Shown: piece after piece, positions 1-9,414 of the stretch
How the letters are laid out: each line of letters starts with the position of its first letter
How positions within the stretch are numbered: the stretch's first letter is position 1
Assembly: GCF_003075525.1 (NCBI RefSeq)
Contig: NZ_QDDR01000013.1
Location: forward strand, 1-64,000
Source: Pararhodobacter aggregans
Lineage (GTDB): Bacteria; Pseudomonadota; Alphaproteobacteria; Rhodobacterales; Rhodobacteraceae
Reading direction: 5' to 3'
DNA: 64,000 nucleotides
Notes under the pieces: model-generated
What the model was told of the DNA's origin: nothing
The model's database searches: none
Seen by the model: the letters and a program-made list of their open reading frames with translations, nothing else
Position numbers and translations under genes: made by a program

Positions 1-118
1 CGACGACGGCCGGTATCAGAGACCGACAAAACTTGAATACGGCGAGTGTCTTCGTGTGCGTCCATAAGGACACTCGATAAACGTTCTGCCCGCTCAACAG
101 CCAGACGGCCCTCCGCGA

Positions 119-364
119 ATGCTTACCCAGCGCGTCTACGCGGCCGAGGATTTCAGCGCGATCACCGTCAACGGTCTGGCCATCGGCGCCCATGAATCGA
201 GCGTCTTGCGCTGGTTTCGGGCCAATCTCCTGCACGGGCCGGGCGCCTTCGCCGAATACGCCCCCACGCATGAGGCCTTTGCCGAGACCTTCCGCCGCAA
301 GCTGATCCGCGAATTGTCGGAGCAGTTCATCGGCGCCCTGCCCGACCGCCTGCCCTCAGGCTAG
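119..364 (+). pseudogene. C-terminal fragment of a DUF1194 (VWA-like) protein
   Basis: The 81 residues contain a block (NGLAIG...LLHGPGAFAEYAP...FAETFRRKLIREL) that resembles the end of DUF1194 proteins, von Willebrand-A-like secreted proteins common in Rhodobacterales. The family is normally over 200 residues, and an in-frame stop at 65-67 rules out a longer reading frame here, so the N-terminal MIDAS part is missing. The ATG is simply the first available and has no convincing ribosome binding site. The 3' end overlaps the convergent DUF4336 gene by 9 bp. Most likely it is a decayed remnant; an independent small protein is possible. The family assignment is from memory of the conserved block. 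Confidence 0.45.
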
Positions 365-1108
365 CCAGCGGAAGGCCCGCGTCAGTTCCGCCACGCCGTT
401 CTCGGAATACCAGCGGCCATGCGCCAGGATCACCCGCTCGGGGCCCCAGTCGATCACCCGGGCGATGGCCTGCCGCGCCGCCTCGCGCCCCTTGCGGAAG
501 GTGCGGCGCATGTCGATGGGCGCCTTGCCGTCGGGGTCGAGGTTGCCGGCCATGAACAGCAGCGGCACCATCCAGGCCGCGACCGCCCGGCGTTCGAAAT
601 TCTCGATCAGGTCGGTCAGGATCAGCGTCTCCGTCGGCCGGTGGAAGAAAACCGCCTCGTGATGCGCGGAACTGCCCGGGATGACCAACTGGTCGATGAT
701 CCCGGCCCATGCAGCGGGCGCCTCGTCCGACAGCTCGGCGTCGATGCGGATCGCCACGTCGCGCGAGGCGGCGCGCTCGCGGACCCCGGGCGCGGCATGG
801 CAGCGGGCCTCCGGGTAAAGCGCCTGCCAGGCGCCGACGAAGGCGTAATGGATCCAGTTGGGCGCGATCAGAGTACGGACCGGGCCCAGCGCCCCAACCT
901 CGGCCATCAGACCGGGATCGGGGGCGATGGGCGAATGCACCCAGAGCCCGCCGTCCGGCAGGCGGATGATGGTCATGCGGGTGGTGAAGGGCAGGCCGTA
1001 GAAACGGATCGGCGGGCCGTCGACGATCCAGACCTCCTCGGCCACCCGTTTCAGCACGTTGAGCGGGGCATAGGGCGGCGGCGGGGCGTGCGCGGGATCA
1101 AGGCTCAT
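356..1108 (-). CDS. DUF4336 (metallo-beta-lactamase-like) protein
   Basis: This is a 250-residue cytoplasmic protein with no signal peptide. The opening (PLNVLKRVAEEVWIVDGPPI), the GGLWVHSPIAP segment, the LIAPNWIHYAFVGAW block and the late HGRWY segment match the layout of DUF4336, a family with a metallo-beta-lactamase-like fold. The usual HxHxDH zinc motif is not visible; NWIHYAFVGAW lies where other family members keep their single conserved His. The substrate is unknown. AGGA six bases before the ATG supports the start. It lies downstream of lysK on the same strand, 65 bp away. Confidence 0.75.
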   Translation of the reverse strand: MSLDPAHAPPPPYAPLNVLKRVAEEVWIVDGPPIRFYGLPFTTRMTIIRLPDGGLWVHSPIAPDPGLMAEVGALGPVRTLIAPNWIHYAFVGAWQALYPEARCHAAPGVRERAASRDVAIRIDAELSDEAPAAWAGIIDQLVIPGSSAHHEAVFFHRPTETLILTDLIENFERRAVAAWMVPLLFMAGNLDPDGKAPIDMRRTFRKGREAARQAIARVIDWGPERVILAHGRWYSENGVAELTRAFRWLA

Positions 1109-1173
1109 GCCCCGTCCTAACGCAAACGGGGAGGAAGGTCTCCCCTCCTCCCCCTGCTTTTTCGCAAGCGGCC

Positions 1174-2754
1174 TCAGGCGGCCAGCGCGCCCGACAGACC
1201 CTTCTCGATCAGCGCCACCGTCTCGGCCACGCCGTAAAGCGCGATGAACCCGCCAAAGCGCGGCCCTTCGGAGGCACCGAGCAGCACCTCATAGAGCGCC
1301 TTGAACCAGTCGCGCAGGTTCTCGAACCCGTGCTCCTTGCCGACCGCGAAGACCATGGTCTGCAGGGCCTCGGCGTCGAGCCCCCCGTCCCAGACCTTGA
1401 GCCGGGCGACCAGATCCTCCATCGCCGCGCGTTCCTGATCCGTGGGCAGGCGGAACACCCGCTTCGGCGCCACGAAATCGGCGAAATAGCGCACCGCGAA
1501 ACCGGCCGCCTGATCGAGCTGCGGGTTGGCCTCGGGGCTGGCCTCGGGCGCGTAGCGCTTGATGAAGCCCCAGAGCCCCGCCGCATCCTTCGCCCCCGCC
1601 ACCGAGGCGAGGTTCAGGAGCATCGAGAACGGCACCACCATGTCCGAGGCGGGCGGGTTGCCGCCGTGGATATGCCAGACCGGATTGGCCAGCTGCTGGT
1701 CCAGCGTCTGGCCGGGATAGGCGCGCAGCTGCTGGTGGTATTCGTCCACCGCCTTGGGGATCACATCGAAATGCATCCGCTTGGCGGTCTTGGGCTTCAG
1801 GAACATGAAATACGACAGGCTCTCGGTCGAGGCATAGGTCAGCCATTCGTCGATGGTCAGCCCGTTGCCCTTGGATTTCGAGATCTTCTCGCCGTTCTCG
1901 TCGAGGAACAACTCATAGGTGAAATGCTCGGGCTTCTTGCCGCCGAGGATCTCGCAGATCTTGTCATAGATCGGCGTGTTGGTGCTGTGGTCCTTGCCGT
2001 ACATCTCGAAATCGACGTCGAGCGCCGCCCAGCGCGCGCCGAAATCGGGTTTCCATTGCAGCTTCACCTGACCGCCGGTGACCGGCAGCGTCCATTCGCG
2101 CCCGTCCTCGTCGTCGAAGGTGATGGTGCCCGCCTTGGCATTCACCTCCTTCATCGGAACATAAAGGACGCGCCCGGTCTCGGGGTGGATCGGCAGGAAG
2201 CAGGAATAGCTCTGCTGACGCTCCTCGCGCAGCGATTTCAGCATGACCTCCATGATCGCGTCATAGCGTTCGGCGGCGCGCAGCAGCACAGCGTCGAACT
2301 GGCCGGTCTTGTAGAACTCGGTCGCCGAATAGAATTCGTATTCGAACCCGAAGGTGTCGAGGAACCGGCGCAGCATGGCGTTGTTATGCCCGCCGAAACT
2401 GTCGAACTGCCCGAAGGGATCGGGCACCGAGGTCAGCGGCTTCTGGATATTGGCGCGCAGCATCTCCTGGTTCGGGACATTCTCGGGCACTTTCCGCATG
2501 CCGTCCATGTCGTCCGAGAAACAGATCAGCCGCGTCGGAATGTCCGAGATCACCTCGAAGGCCCGGCGGATCATCGTGGTCCGCGCCACCTCGCCGAAGG
2601 TGCCGATATGCGGCAGGCCCGAGGGGCCGTAGCCGGTCTCGAACAGGACATAGCCCTTCTCGGGTGCCTTCTTCTCATAGCGTTTCAGCAGGCGGCGGGC
2701 CTCTTCGAAGGGCCAGGCCTTGGAGGTCATCGCGGCGTCGCGCAGAGAAGTCAT
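1174..2754 (-). CDS. lysK: Lysine--tRNA ligase, class I
   Basis: This cytoplasmic enzyme charges tRNA-Lys with lysine using ATP. It is a class I synthetase: [13 protein letters not shown] near residues 44-56 carries the HIGH-type motif and KISKSKGNG near residue 290 is the KMSKS loop, so it is not the class II LysS fold. At 526 residues it has normal family length. The frame stays open upstream to 2982, but that region runs into the divergent TerB-like gene; the ATG at 2754 has AGGAT about ten bases upstream and begins [20 protein letters not shown] second in-frame ATG at 2730 is possible. Class I LysRS is usual in alphaproteobacteria. Confidence 0.95.
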   Translation of the reverse strand: MTSLRDAAMTSKAWPFEEARRLLKRYEKKAPEKGYVLFETGYGPSGLPHIGTFGEVARTTMIRRAFEVISDIPTRLICFSDDMDGMRKVPENVPNQEMLRANIQKPLTSVPDPFGQFDSFGGHNNAMLRRFLDTFGFEYEFYSATEFYKTGQFDAVLLRAAERYDAIMEVMLKSLREERQQSYSCFLPIHPETGRVLYVPMKEVNAKAGTITFDDEDGREWTLPVTGGQVKLQWKPDFGARWAALDVDFEMYGKDHSTNTPIYDKICEILGGKKPEHFTYELFLDENGEKISKSKGNGLTIDEWLTYASTESLSYFMFLKPKTAKRMHFDVIPKAVDEYHQQLRAYPGQTLDQQLANPVWHIHGGNPPASDMVVPFSMLLNLASVAGAKDAAGLWGFIKRYAPEASPEANPQLDQAAGFAVRYFADFVAPKRVFRLPTDQERAAMEDLVARLKVWDGGLDAEALQTMVFAVGKEHGFENLRDWFKALYEVLLGASEGPRFGGFIALYGVAETVALIEKGLSGALAA

Positions 2755-2860
2755 GATCACGATCCTGTGGCGGGGGGGATCCCCGTAAGACCCCGGCTTC
2801 CTATTGCCGCCCCCCGTCCCAGTCAATATTCTGTCTCCCATGACCGAAACAGGACCCCAG

Positions 2861-3283
2861 ATGAACGAAGCCGCCCCCCCGATGTCGCCGCAGGATTCGC
2901 TCGTTGCGGTGATGCTCACGGTTTCCGTGGCCGATTCGGCCATCCGCACCGAGGAATTGCTGGCCATCGAGCAGGTGGTCAACCAGCTGCCGGTCTTCGC
3001 CGGCTATGACGCGGACCGCATCAAGATCGTCTCGCAGACGGTTTTCGACCTGATCGAGGAGGAGGACGGGCTCGACGCCCTGTTCGGCCTGATCCGCGCC
3101 GCCCTGCCCGAGCGGCTCTATGAGACCGCCTATGCGCTGGCCTGCGATGTCGCGGCCTCGGACGGGATGCTGCGGCAGACCGAACTGAGGATGCTGGAAG
3201 AGATGCGGCACGAGCTGAACCTCGACCGCCTGCACGCCGCCGCCATCGAACGGGGCGCGCGCGCCCGTTTCGCCCATCCCTGA
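2861..3283 (+). CDS. TerB-family (tellurite-resistance-like) protein
   Basis: This is a protein of about 140 residues, all helical in character. Acidic helix repeats such as [14 protein letters not shown] and [23 protein letters not shown] are followed by [24 protein letters not shown], the second metal-binding-type helix of the TerB fold. It has no signal peptide. The ATG at 2861 has AGGA six bases upstream; an alternative ATG at 2840 adds seven residues. It is divergent from lysK and convergent with the exported protein at 3306. TerB-fold proteins sense or scaffold stress responses; no other ter genes are nearby, so the role is open. Confidence 0.7.
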   Translation: MNEAAPPMSPQDSLVAVMLTVSVADSAIRTEELLAIEQVVNQLPVFAGYDADRIKIVSQTVFDLIEEEDGLDALFGLIRAALPERLYETAYALACDVAASDGMLRQTELRMLEEMRHELNLDRLHAAAIERGARARFAHP

Positions 3284-3305
3284 GGGGGTTCAGGCCTGAG
3301 GGGGT

Positions 3306-4418
3306 TCAGGGCCGTGACCAGACCAGTGCCGGGGTGCCCTGCCCCGGCCCGTCGTTGATCGCGGCACCCGGCAGACGCTGACGCAGCAATGCCGCCAGCC
3401 CCGGGGCGCTGGTCAGCACCACCTCCTCCCCCGCCGCCAGACAGGAACGCAGCGCCCCGGCCAGCGCGTTGACGCCCGCCGGATCGCCCGGCGGCGCGGG
3501 GCTGAGCGCGCCGGGCAGCGCAGCCTCGGCCCCTGTCCGGCAATCCGGCCCCCCCGGCACATCGGGCAGCCAGAAGCCCGCCGATTGCACCTCGACCCCG
3601 CCTGCCAGCGCCCGCAGTCGCCGCTCGCCGCGGGCAAAGACCGCGTCCACCGTCAGCGTGACGCCGGGCAGAGCCGGGGCGAGCGCCGCGCGCACCGCCT
3701 CAGGCTCCCAGCCGCGGCCCAGCCCCAGGGTGAGCGCGCTGCCCGCCTCGGTGACCGACAGATCCAGCGTCTCGACCCGGGGCAGCCAGTCGCGCAGCAC
3801 GGCGACGGCCGGGGCCAGCGTTCCGGGCGCGCCCTCCAGCGCGGTTTCCGAGCCATCGTCCAGATCGGCGATGCCCAGCGCCCGCGCCACATCCGCCGCC
3901 CCGATCCCCACGGGCAGCTTGCCCGAGAGCGTGACCCCGGTCTCGACCGCATAGGTCAGACGATAGGCGGGCGGTGTCAGATCATCCGCCACCGCCAGCG
4001 TGAAGTGCGCCTCGTAACCTGCGGGCAAGACGGCCAGAACCGCCCGGCGCAGCGCCTCGGCCTCGACCGGCGTGCGGGCGGTCCCGAGGATCGAGAGCAG
4101 CCGGTCGCGCAATTCGAACTGCCCGACCATCAGCAGCCGCAGCCCCGCCACCCCGGCCAGCGCCGCCCGGTCCCAATCGGGCGCGGGCGGCCCCTCAAGG
4201 CGCCGGGGTCCCTGCACCCCCTCGGCCGCCAGCGCCGCCAGCACCGCCCCGGGCACCACGCCCCGCGCGACGAAACCGCCGCGGCGGATGTTGATGTTCA
4301 GGACATAGGGCAAGGGCGGCGCCGGGCTCTCGGCCAGAAGCGTCCCCCCGCGACTGGTCGGCAGCCCCGGGGCAGCGGCACCAAGCGCCAGCATCATCAG
4401 CAGAATGACCGGACGCAT
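3306..4418 (-). CDS. Hypothetical exported protein
   Basis: I do not recognise this 370-residue protein. It begins MRPVILLMMLALGAAAPGLP, a short signal peptide or membrane anchor. The rest is rich in Ala, Gly and Leu with two weakly similar alpha/beta stretches (LRDRLLSILGTARTPVEAEAL and LRDWLPRVETLDLSV) and one late Cys. It contains a run suggesting an OmpA- or BON-like fold, but no diagnostic motif can be named. It lies 52 bp downstream of dacB on the same strand, so it may be co-transcribed and act in the periplasm. Confidence 0.6.
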   Translation of the reverse strand: MRPVILLMMLALGAAAPGLPTSRGGTLLAESPAPPLPYVLNINIRRGGFVARGVVPGAVLAALAAEGVQGPRRLEGPPAPDWDRAALAGVAGLRLLMVGQFELRDRLLSILGTARTPVEAEALRRAVLAVLPAGYEAHFTLAVADDLTPPAYRLTYAVETGVTLSGKLPVGIGAADVARALGIADLDDGSETALEGAPGTLAPAVAVLRDWLPRVETLDLSVTEAGSALTLGLGRGWEPEAVRAALAPALPGVTLTVDAVFARGERRLRALAGGVEVQSAGFWLPDVPGGPDCRTGAEAALPGALSPAPPGDPAGVNALAGALRSCLAAGEEVVLTSAPGLAALLRQRLPGAAINDGPGQGTPALVWSRP

Positions 4419-4470
4419 CCCGACCCATCCGACGTTGCGCAGATCAAGCCCTCCCTGCGGCGCGCGCGGC

Positions 4471-6006
4471 TCAGCCGTGCAGCCCCGCCCAGCGCTCGAT
4501 CAGATCCTGTTGCAAGGTCCGCGCCCGTCCGGTCCAGGCCCGCGCCCCGGCGGGACGCTCGCTTTCCTCGCTGCGGGTGCTTTCGCGTCGCGGCAGATCG
4601 GCGCTGACGATGGCAAAGGCGATGGGGCGCCCGCCCCGGGGCTGGGCATAACCCGCCAGGGCCGAGACGAAATCCAGCGTCCCGGTCTTGGCGCGGACCT
4701 CGACCGGGTGGTTGGTCTGCGGGCGGCCATTGGCATCGCGCATCTGGTGGTCGCGCAGCAGGCCCGGCAGGATCCCCTCGCGCCGCGCCGCCACCAGATA
4801 GGAAGCCATCGAGCGCACCGACACGCGCGAGGCCTCGGCCAGCCCCGAATGATCCTGCAGCGCCAGCCCCGAGGCGCCATAGCGCTCCGCCACCCAGGCA
4901 TTGAGCCGTGCGGCCGAGGGCGCCAGCCCCTGCACCGCCCGCCCCTGCCGCAAGGTCGCGGCCAGCCCGGCGCATTCGGCGGTGATGTTGGTCGAATAGC
5001 GCAGCATGTCGCGCAACACGCCCGGCAGCGTCTCGGACCGATGCTCGGCCAGGATCTGCCCCGCAGGCACCGATTGCAGCCGGGGCTCTGGCAGCTGACA
5101 GCCGCGCGCTGCCAGCAGCATGCGGAACACATCGCCCGCATAGGCCGCGGGCCGGCGCACCGGCAACCAGCGCGAGCCCGACTGGTTCAGCGCCGAGGCA
5201 GCGACCGTCCAGCGCTCGCGCCCGCCGCGGCTGGCATAGGTATAGACCGGCAGGTCGCGCGACACCGCCTCGATGCCGATGACCGAGACCGGCGGCACCT
5301 CGCGGTCCGAGCGCGCGTCCATCGACAGCTGGGCCCGGCCATTCGCAACCTCCCAGCCGAAATAGACCCGGTTGAAATTGAGGTTCAGCCCGGCGATCCC
5401 GGGGTTGTAGCCCGCCGCGACCGGCTGTTCGGGGTCGATCTGCTCGATGGCGGGCAGTGCCTGATCGTCGACGATGAACCGTCCCTCGATCCGCCGCAGC
5501 CCGCGTTCCACCAGTTCCGCCGCCAGCCGCGCCAGATGGTCGGTCTGCAAGGTCGGATCGCCCCCGCCCCTGAGCACCAGATCGCCCCGGAGCGTGCCAT
5601 TCTCGATCCGCGCGCCCGCCCCCGTCTCGACCCGGGTCGTGAAGCGGAATTCGGTGCCCAGCGTCTGCAACGCATACATCGTGGTCAGCGCCTTGGCGGT
5701 GCTGGCGGGCGGCACCCGCAGATCGGCGCGATGCTCCTCGATCACCGCGCCCGTCTCGGCATCGACGGCAATCACCGTGGTGTCGCCGGTCAGACCCGCG
5801 CGCTCCAGCACCGCGCTCAGCGCCCCGGTCGGCACGCTGCGCGCGGCCCCGGCCTCGGGCGCCAGCGCGGCGATCTGCGCCGACGCAGGCCGCGCAGGCG
5901 GGCGCGGGGATCGCAGCGGGGCTGTCGCCAGGACGGGGGTTGCGGCGCCGGCCAAAAGGCCTGCCAAAACGGATCTCCGGCTCAATGCCGATCGGTCGCG
6001 AAGCAT
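4471..6006 (-). CDS. dacB: D-alanyl-D-alanine carboxypeptidase/endopeptidase (PBP4 family)
   Basis: This is a periplasmic serine DD-peptidase that trims or cleaves peptidoglycan stem peptides. All three penicillin-binding signatures are present: STAK at residues 102-105, YSTN near 337 and KTGT near 439. The early GG-DPTLQTDHL block is typical of PBP4 (peptidase family S13). The N-terminus (SRRSVLAGLLAGAATPVLA) is a twin-Arg-like signal followed by an Ala-X-Ala site. Length is 511 residues, normal for the family. The start ATG has AAGG about ten bases upstream. It may form an operon with the exported protein downstream. Confidence 0.92.
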   Translation of the reverse strand: MLRDRSALSRRSVLAGLLAGAATPVLATAPLRSPRPPARPASAQIAALAPEAGAARSVPTGALSAVLERAGLTGDTTVIAVDAETGAVIEEHRADLRVPPASTAKALTTMYALQTLGTEFRFTTRVETGAGARIENGTLRGDLVLRGGGDPTLQTDHLARLAAELVERGLRRIEGRFIVDDQALPAIEQIDPEQPVAAGYNPGIAGLNLNFNRVYFGWEVANGRAQLSMDARSDREVPPVSVIGIEAVSRDLPVYTYASRGGRERWTVAASALNQSGSRWLPVRRPAAYAGDVFRMLLAARGCQLPEPRLQSVPAGQILAEHRSETLPGVLRDMLRYSTNITAECAGLAATLRQGRAVQGLAPSAARLNAWVAERYGASGLALQDHSGLAEASRVSVRSMASYLVAARREGILPGLLRDHQMRDANGRPQTNHPVEVRAKTGTLDFVSALAGYAQPRGGRPIAFAIVSADLPRRESTRSEESERPAGARAWTGRARTLQQDLIERWAGLHG

Positions 6007-6118
6007 TTCAATACCTTGACGTCAACCAATGCGTGTGGGTCCGCAACGGACCGCTTGCATCCATCTTACATGAAATTTCGTCGCGCAAATCGGTTAATCT
6101 GCGGCGCAAAGCGGGCGG

Positions 6119-6715
6119 TCACGGGGCATTTCGCCGCGCGCGCCGGATCGCGGTCGAGGATTCGGGCCGCATCGGCATGTCGAGATAAAGCCAGACCGGC
6201 GGCGCGATCCGCCCCAGCCGCTCGGCATCGCGGGCGGGCAGCCGTTCCAGCCGGAAGCGCTGCGCCGCGTGCGAATGCAGCGCCCGCATCCGCTGCCCGG
6301 GCCGGGCCAGCACGGCGACGGGCACCCGGGCCATGATCTCGGGCCAGCGGTCCCAGCTGTGGAACTGCGCCAGATTGTCCGCCCCCATCAGCCAGACGAA
6401 GCGCACCAGCGGATAGGCGCGCTGCAATTCCCTGAGCGTATCGGCCGTGGCCCGCGTGCCGAACCCCGCTTCCAGGTCGGTGACCTTCACCTTGGGGTGG
6501 CGCATGATCCCCCGCGCCGCCGCCATCCGCTCGGCCAGGGGCGCGGGCGGGTTCGGCTTCAACGGGTTGCCGGGGCTCACCAGCCACCAGACCTGATCCA
6601 GCCGCAGCCGCTTCAGCGCTTCCCGCGTCAGATGCACATGCCCGGCATGGGGCGGATCGAAGGATCCCCCCAGCAAGCCCACGACCTGACCCGGTGCCGC
6701 CCAGGGTTTTCCCAT
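6119..6715 (-). CDS. nadD: Nicotinate-nucleotide adenylyltransferase
   Basis: It transfers AMP from ATP to nicotinate mononucleotide, giving deamido-NAD in de novo and salvage NAD synthesis. [22 protein letters not shown] at the N-terminus contains the nucleotidyltransferase GSFDP and HxGH motifs, and [11 protein letters not shown] is typical of bacterial NadD. A later (I/R)RARR segment near the C-terminus stands in for the usual ISSTxIR. The protein has 198 residues, normal length. The usual neighbours rsfS and rlmH are absent here. It is followed, after 112 bp, by dacB on the same strand. Confidence 0.93.
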   Translation of the reverse strand: MGKPWAAPGQVVGLLGGSFDPPHAGHVHLTREALKRLRLDQVWWLVSPGNPLKPNPPAPLAERMAAARGIMRHPKVKVTDLEAGFGTRATADTLRELQRAYPLVRFVWLMGADNLAQFHSWDRWPEIMARVPVAVLARPGQRMRALHSHAAQRFRLERLPARDAERLGRIAPPVWLYLDMPMRPESSTAIRRARRNAP

Positions 6716-6787
6716 GCCAAACTCCCGCCTCTGCGGCGAAGATGGCCCGGATCGGCGGCGGCGCCAAGGGCTGCTGTCACGAAAAGG

Positions 6788-8326
6788 TCAATACCATTGG
6801 TCCGCAACGGCCTGTTTTCGCTGCCGAACGAAGTCTTTCAGCGCCTCGTCCAGCCCCTCGTCCAGCGCGGGCGCCTCGTAAGTGGCAAGCTTGCGCTTCC
6901 ACAGCGTATTGGCCCGCGTCGCCGCATCCGTCTGCCCGGCCGCCTCCCATTTCTCGAAGGGCTCGTTGTCGGAAAGCTCGCTGTCCCAATAGGCCGTCTC
7001 GTAATGCCTGAGCGTGTGCTGGGTGCCGAAGAAATGCATGCCCGGCCCGGTCTCCTCGAACGCATCCATCGCCAGATCCTCGTCCCCGACCGGCACGCCC
7101 TTCAGGTAGGCATGCATCGCCCCGCAGAGGTCGCAATCCAGCACGAATTTCTCGTAGGACATCGACAGCAGCCCGTCGAGGAACCCGGCCGAATGCAGGA
7201 CGTAATTCGCCCCGCATTGCACCGCCGCCAGCATCGACATCGTGCCCTCCATCATCGCCTGCGCATCGGGCAGTTTCGAGTTCGAGAAATTGCCCGAACA
7301 CCTGAGCGGCAGGTTCAGCCGCCGCGCCAATTGCCCCACGACCATGGAGCCAATCGCCGGTTCCGGCGTGCCGAAGGTGGGCGAGCCGGACCTGAGCGCG
7401 GTCGAGGACAGGAAGTTCCCGAAGATCACCGGCGCCCCCGGCCGTTCCAGCTGGGTCAGCGCGCAACCGGCCATCGTCTCGGCCAGCGACTGGGCGATGG
7501 CGCCCGCGTTGGTCACCGGCCCCATGGCCCCGCCCAGGATGAAGGGCACGATCACCACGCCCTGATTGGCCCGGGCATAGGCTCTGAGGCCCCGGGTCAT
7601 GGTCCCGTCCCACACGAGCGGCGAGTTGACGTTGAAATTGCCCATGATGACGCAATTCTGGTCGGTGAAGTCGCGTCCGAACAGCAGCCGCGCCATCTCG
7701 ATACTGTCTTCGGCCCGTTCCTCGGCGGTGACCGAGCCCAGAAACGCCCGGTCGGAATACTTGATATGGGCATAGACCATGTCGAGATGGCGCTTGTTCA
7801 CGGCGATATCCGTGGGCTCGCAGATCGTGCCGCCGGAATGGTGCAGCCAGGGGCTCGATTGCGCCAGCTTCACGAAATTCTCGAAGTCATGGAGCGTGCC
7901 GAAGCGCCGTCCCTTGTCCAGATCCATGACGAAGGGGCTGCCATAGGCCGGGGCGAAGACCACATTGCGGCCGCCGATCCGCACGTTGTTGGCGGGGTTG
8001 CGGGCGTGCTGGGTGAATTCGGCGGGTGCGGTTTTCAGGATCTCGCGCAACAGCCCCGGCGGGAACCGCACCCTCAGCCCGTCGACCTCGGCCCCTGCCC
8101 GGCGCCAATGGTCCAGCGCGACCGGATCGTCGCGGAAATCAATGCCGATCTCGGCCAGGATGCGGTCGGCGGTGGCCTCGATCCTGAGCAGGCTTTCCTC
8201 GCCCAGAATGTCATAGGTCGGGATCCCCCGCACGATATAGGGCGCGCGCAGCACCGAGGGCGCGGCGCGTTCGGCCCGGCGGGCGGCGCGGCCGGAGCGG
8301 GAACGGGGGGCTTCAGTCACGGTCAT
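6788..8326 (-). CDS. MttB-family (non-pyrrolysine) trimethylamine/betaine methyltransferase homologue
   Basis: COG5598 proteins demethylate a quaternary or tertiary amine and pass the methyl group to a corrinoid protein. The 512-residue frame contains the family blocks YDILGEESLLRIEATADRIL, GEVDGLRVRFPPGLL-like and SGGTICEPTD. There is no in-frame amber codon, so it belongs to the non-pyrrolysine branch whose characterised members act on glycine betaine, proline betaine or similar compounds. The ATG at 8326 gives the expected N-terminus. No corrinoid protein or methyl-THF transferase is encoded nearby. The divergently regulated demethylase at 9415 and the LysR gene between them suggest one methylated-amine pathway; the substrate is inferred only. 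Confidence 0.85.
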   Translation of the reverse strand: MTVTEAPRSRSGRAARRAERAAPSVLRAPYIVRGIPTYDILGEESLLRIEATADRILAEIGIDFRDDPVALDHWRRAGAEVDGLRVRFPPGLLREILKTAPAEFTQHARNPANNVRIGGRNVVFAPAYGSPFVMDLDKGRRFGTLHDFENFVKLAQSSPWLHHSGGTICEPTDIAVNKRHLDMVYAHIKYSDRAFLGSVTAEERAEDSIEMARLLFGRDFTDQNCVIMGNFNVNSPLVWDGTMTRGLRAYARANQGVVIVPFILGGAMGPVTNAGAIAQSLAETMAGCALTQLERPGAPVIFGNFLSSTALRSGSPTFGTPEPAIGSMVVGQLARRLNLPLRCSGNFSNSKLPDAQAMMEGTMSMLAAVQCGANYVLHSAGFLDGLLSMSYEKFVLDCDLCGAMHAYLKGVPVGDEDLAMDAFEETGPGMHFFGTQHTLRHYETAYWDSELSDNEPFEKWEAAGQTDAATRANTLWKRKLATYEAPALDEGLDEALKDFVRQRKQAVADQWY

Positions 8327-8417
8327 GGGGGCACCTGGCGCAAGGGGATGGCTCAGGCTAGACCCCCGCCCGCCCCCTGTGACGCGCAGAAATGCGCCCG
8401 CCATGAATGACCTGGGC

Positions 8418-9308
8418 TTATGCCTGCGCCGCCTCGAAGGCCCCGACCAGCCAATCGGTGAAGACCTGCGCCTGCCGGGAAGCCCGCCGCTGGGTCGGAA
8501 CCAGCAGCATGTCGGCCTCGTCCGGCACCACTTCGGCGCTCCCCAGCCGCACCAGCCGCCCCTCGGCAAGATGGCCGCCGACCAGCGCCTGCCAGCCCAG
8601 CGCCACCCCCTCGCCGCCGATCGCGGCATAGATCGCGTCGGAATATTGCGTGAAGCGCAGCGCGCTCGGCCGGGTGATCGGCGGCAGGCCGGCCAGTTGC
8701 GCCCAGCGCCGCCAGCCCAGCCACGAGGGCTCGACCCATTCGCAGGCGATGAGCGGCAGCGATTCCAAGGGCTTGCCCGCCAGTGAGGGCGCGCAGACCG
8801 GAAACACCCGCTCGGGCAGCGCGGCGAGGCAACGCGCGCCCTCGACCGGCGGCTTGCCGTAATGGATCAACACATCCACCGCGTCGCGCCTGAGGTCAAA
8901 TCCCGTGTCCTGCGAGACGAGCCTCAGTTGCACCTCGGGATGCGCGGCACGGAAGGCGGGCAGCCGGGGCAACAGCCAGAAATGGGTGAAGGCCAGCGTG
9001 GCCGCCACCGTCACCACCTTGCCCGCCACCGGCCGGCGGATGGTTTCCAGCGCCTCGGCCACCTGGTCGAAAGCCCCGGTCAGCGCCCGCGACAGCACCA
9101 GCCCCGCCGGCGTCAGCTCCACCCGCCGGTGGCCGCGCACGAAGAGGGGCATGTTCAGCTCGGCCTCCAGCAGCTTGATCTGGCGCGAGACGGCGGCCTG
9201 CGTCACGCCCAACTCCTCGGCGGCGCGGGTGAAGCCCATGAGCCGCGCCGCCGCCTCGAAAGTGGCCAGCGCCCCCAGCGAGGAAACCTCGCGCCGAAAA
9301 CCCGCCAT
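8418..9308 (-). CDS. LysR-family transcriptional regulator
   Basis: The protein has 296 residues with an N-terminal winged helix-turn-helix (LGALATFEAAARLMGFTRAAEELGVTQAAVSRQIKLLE, in the GcvA-like style) and a periplasmic-binding-like effector domain behind it. The frame is open further upstream, but the ATG at 9308 has GAGGGG seven bases before it and gives the usual family start MAGFRREVSSL. It sits between the mttB-like gene and the divergent OYE-type demethylase, 106 bp from the latter, and most likely controls one or both in response to a methylated amine. A candidate operator lies at 9386-9399. Confidence 0.9.
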   Translation of the reverse strand: MAGFRREVSSLGALATFEAAARLMGFTRAAEELGVTQAAVSRQIKLLEAELNMPLFVRGHRRVELTPAGLVLSRALTGAFDQVAEALETIRRPVAGKVVTVAATLAFTHFWLLPRLPAFRAAHPEVQLRLVSQDTGFDLRRDAVDVLIHYGKPPVEGARCLAALPERVFPVCAPSLAGKPLESLPLIACEWVEPSWLGWRRWAQLAGLPPITRPSALRFTQYSDAIYAAIGGEGVALGWQALVGGHLAEGRLVRLGSAEVVPDEADMLLVPTQRRASRQAQVFTDWLVGAFEAAQA

Positions 9309-9385
9309 CTGCCGCCCCTCGCATAAGCCCCACTCATGGCAGTCTGGCGCGGATTTCGGCTTGAGGGAAGGGCCGCGCCGCGCCA

Positions 9386-9399
9386 GTCTGGCCGCAGAC
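9386..9399. promoter_or_regulatory. Candidate LysR operator in the divergent promoter region
   Basis: GTCTG-GCCG-CAGAC is a perfect 5-bp inverted repeat 15 bp before the demethylase start. The 9-mer CAGTCTGGC that overlaps it also occurs at 9340-9348, nearer the LysR gene. Repeated half-sites in a LysR divergent region suggest binding, but this is inference. Confidence 0.35.
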
Positions 9400-9414
9400 C
9401 AGCAAGGAAGCCTC

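Noticed and set aside
2755-2982. Upstream extension of lysK
   Set aside because: It would overlap the divergent TerB-like gene; the ATG at 2754 has a ribosome site and gives normal family length.
1330-3009. Long open frame (+, 559 codons) opposite lysK
   Set aside because: It is antisense to a clear synthetase; it has no family motif and no ribosome binding site. High-GC genes commonly give such shadows.
4405-6336. 643-codon frame (+) opposite dacB
   Set aside because: The opposite strand carries all three penicillin-binding motifs; this frame is Arg/Gly/Pro-rich and featureless.
6788-8326. Pyrrolysine-dependent trimethylamine methyltransferase
   Set aside because: There is no in-frame TAG, and no pyl genes are visible.
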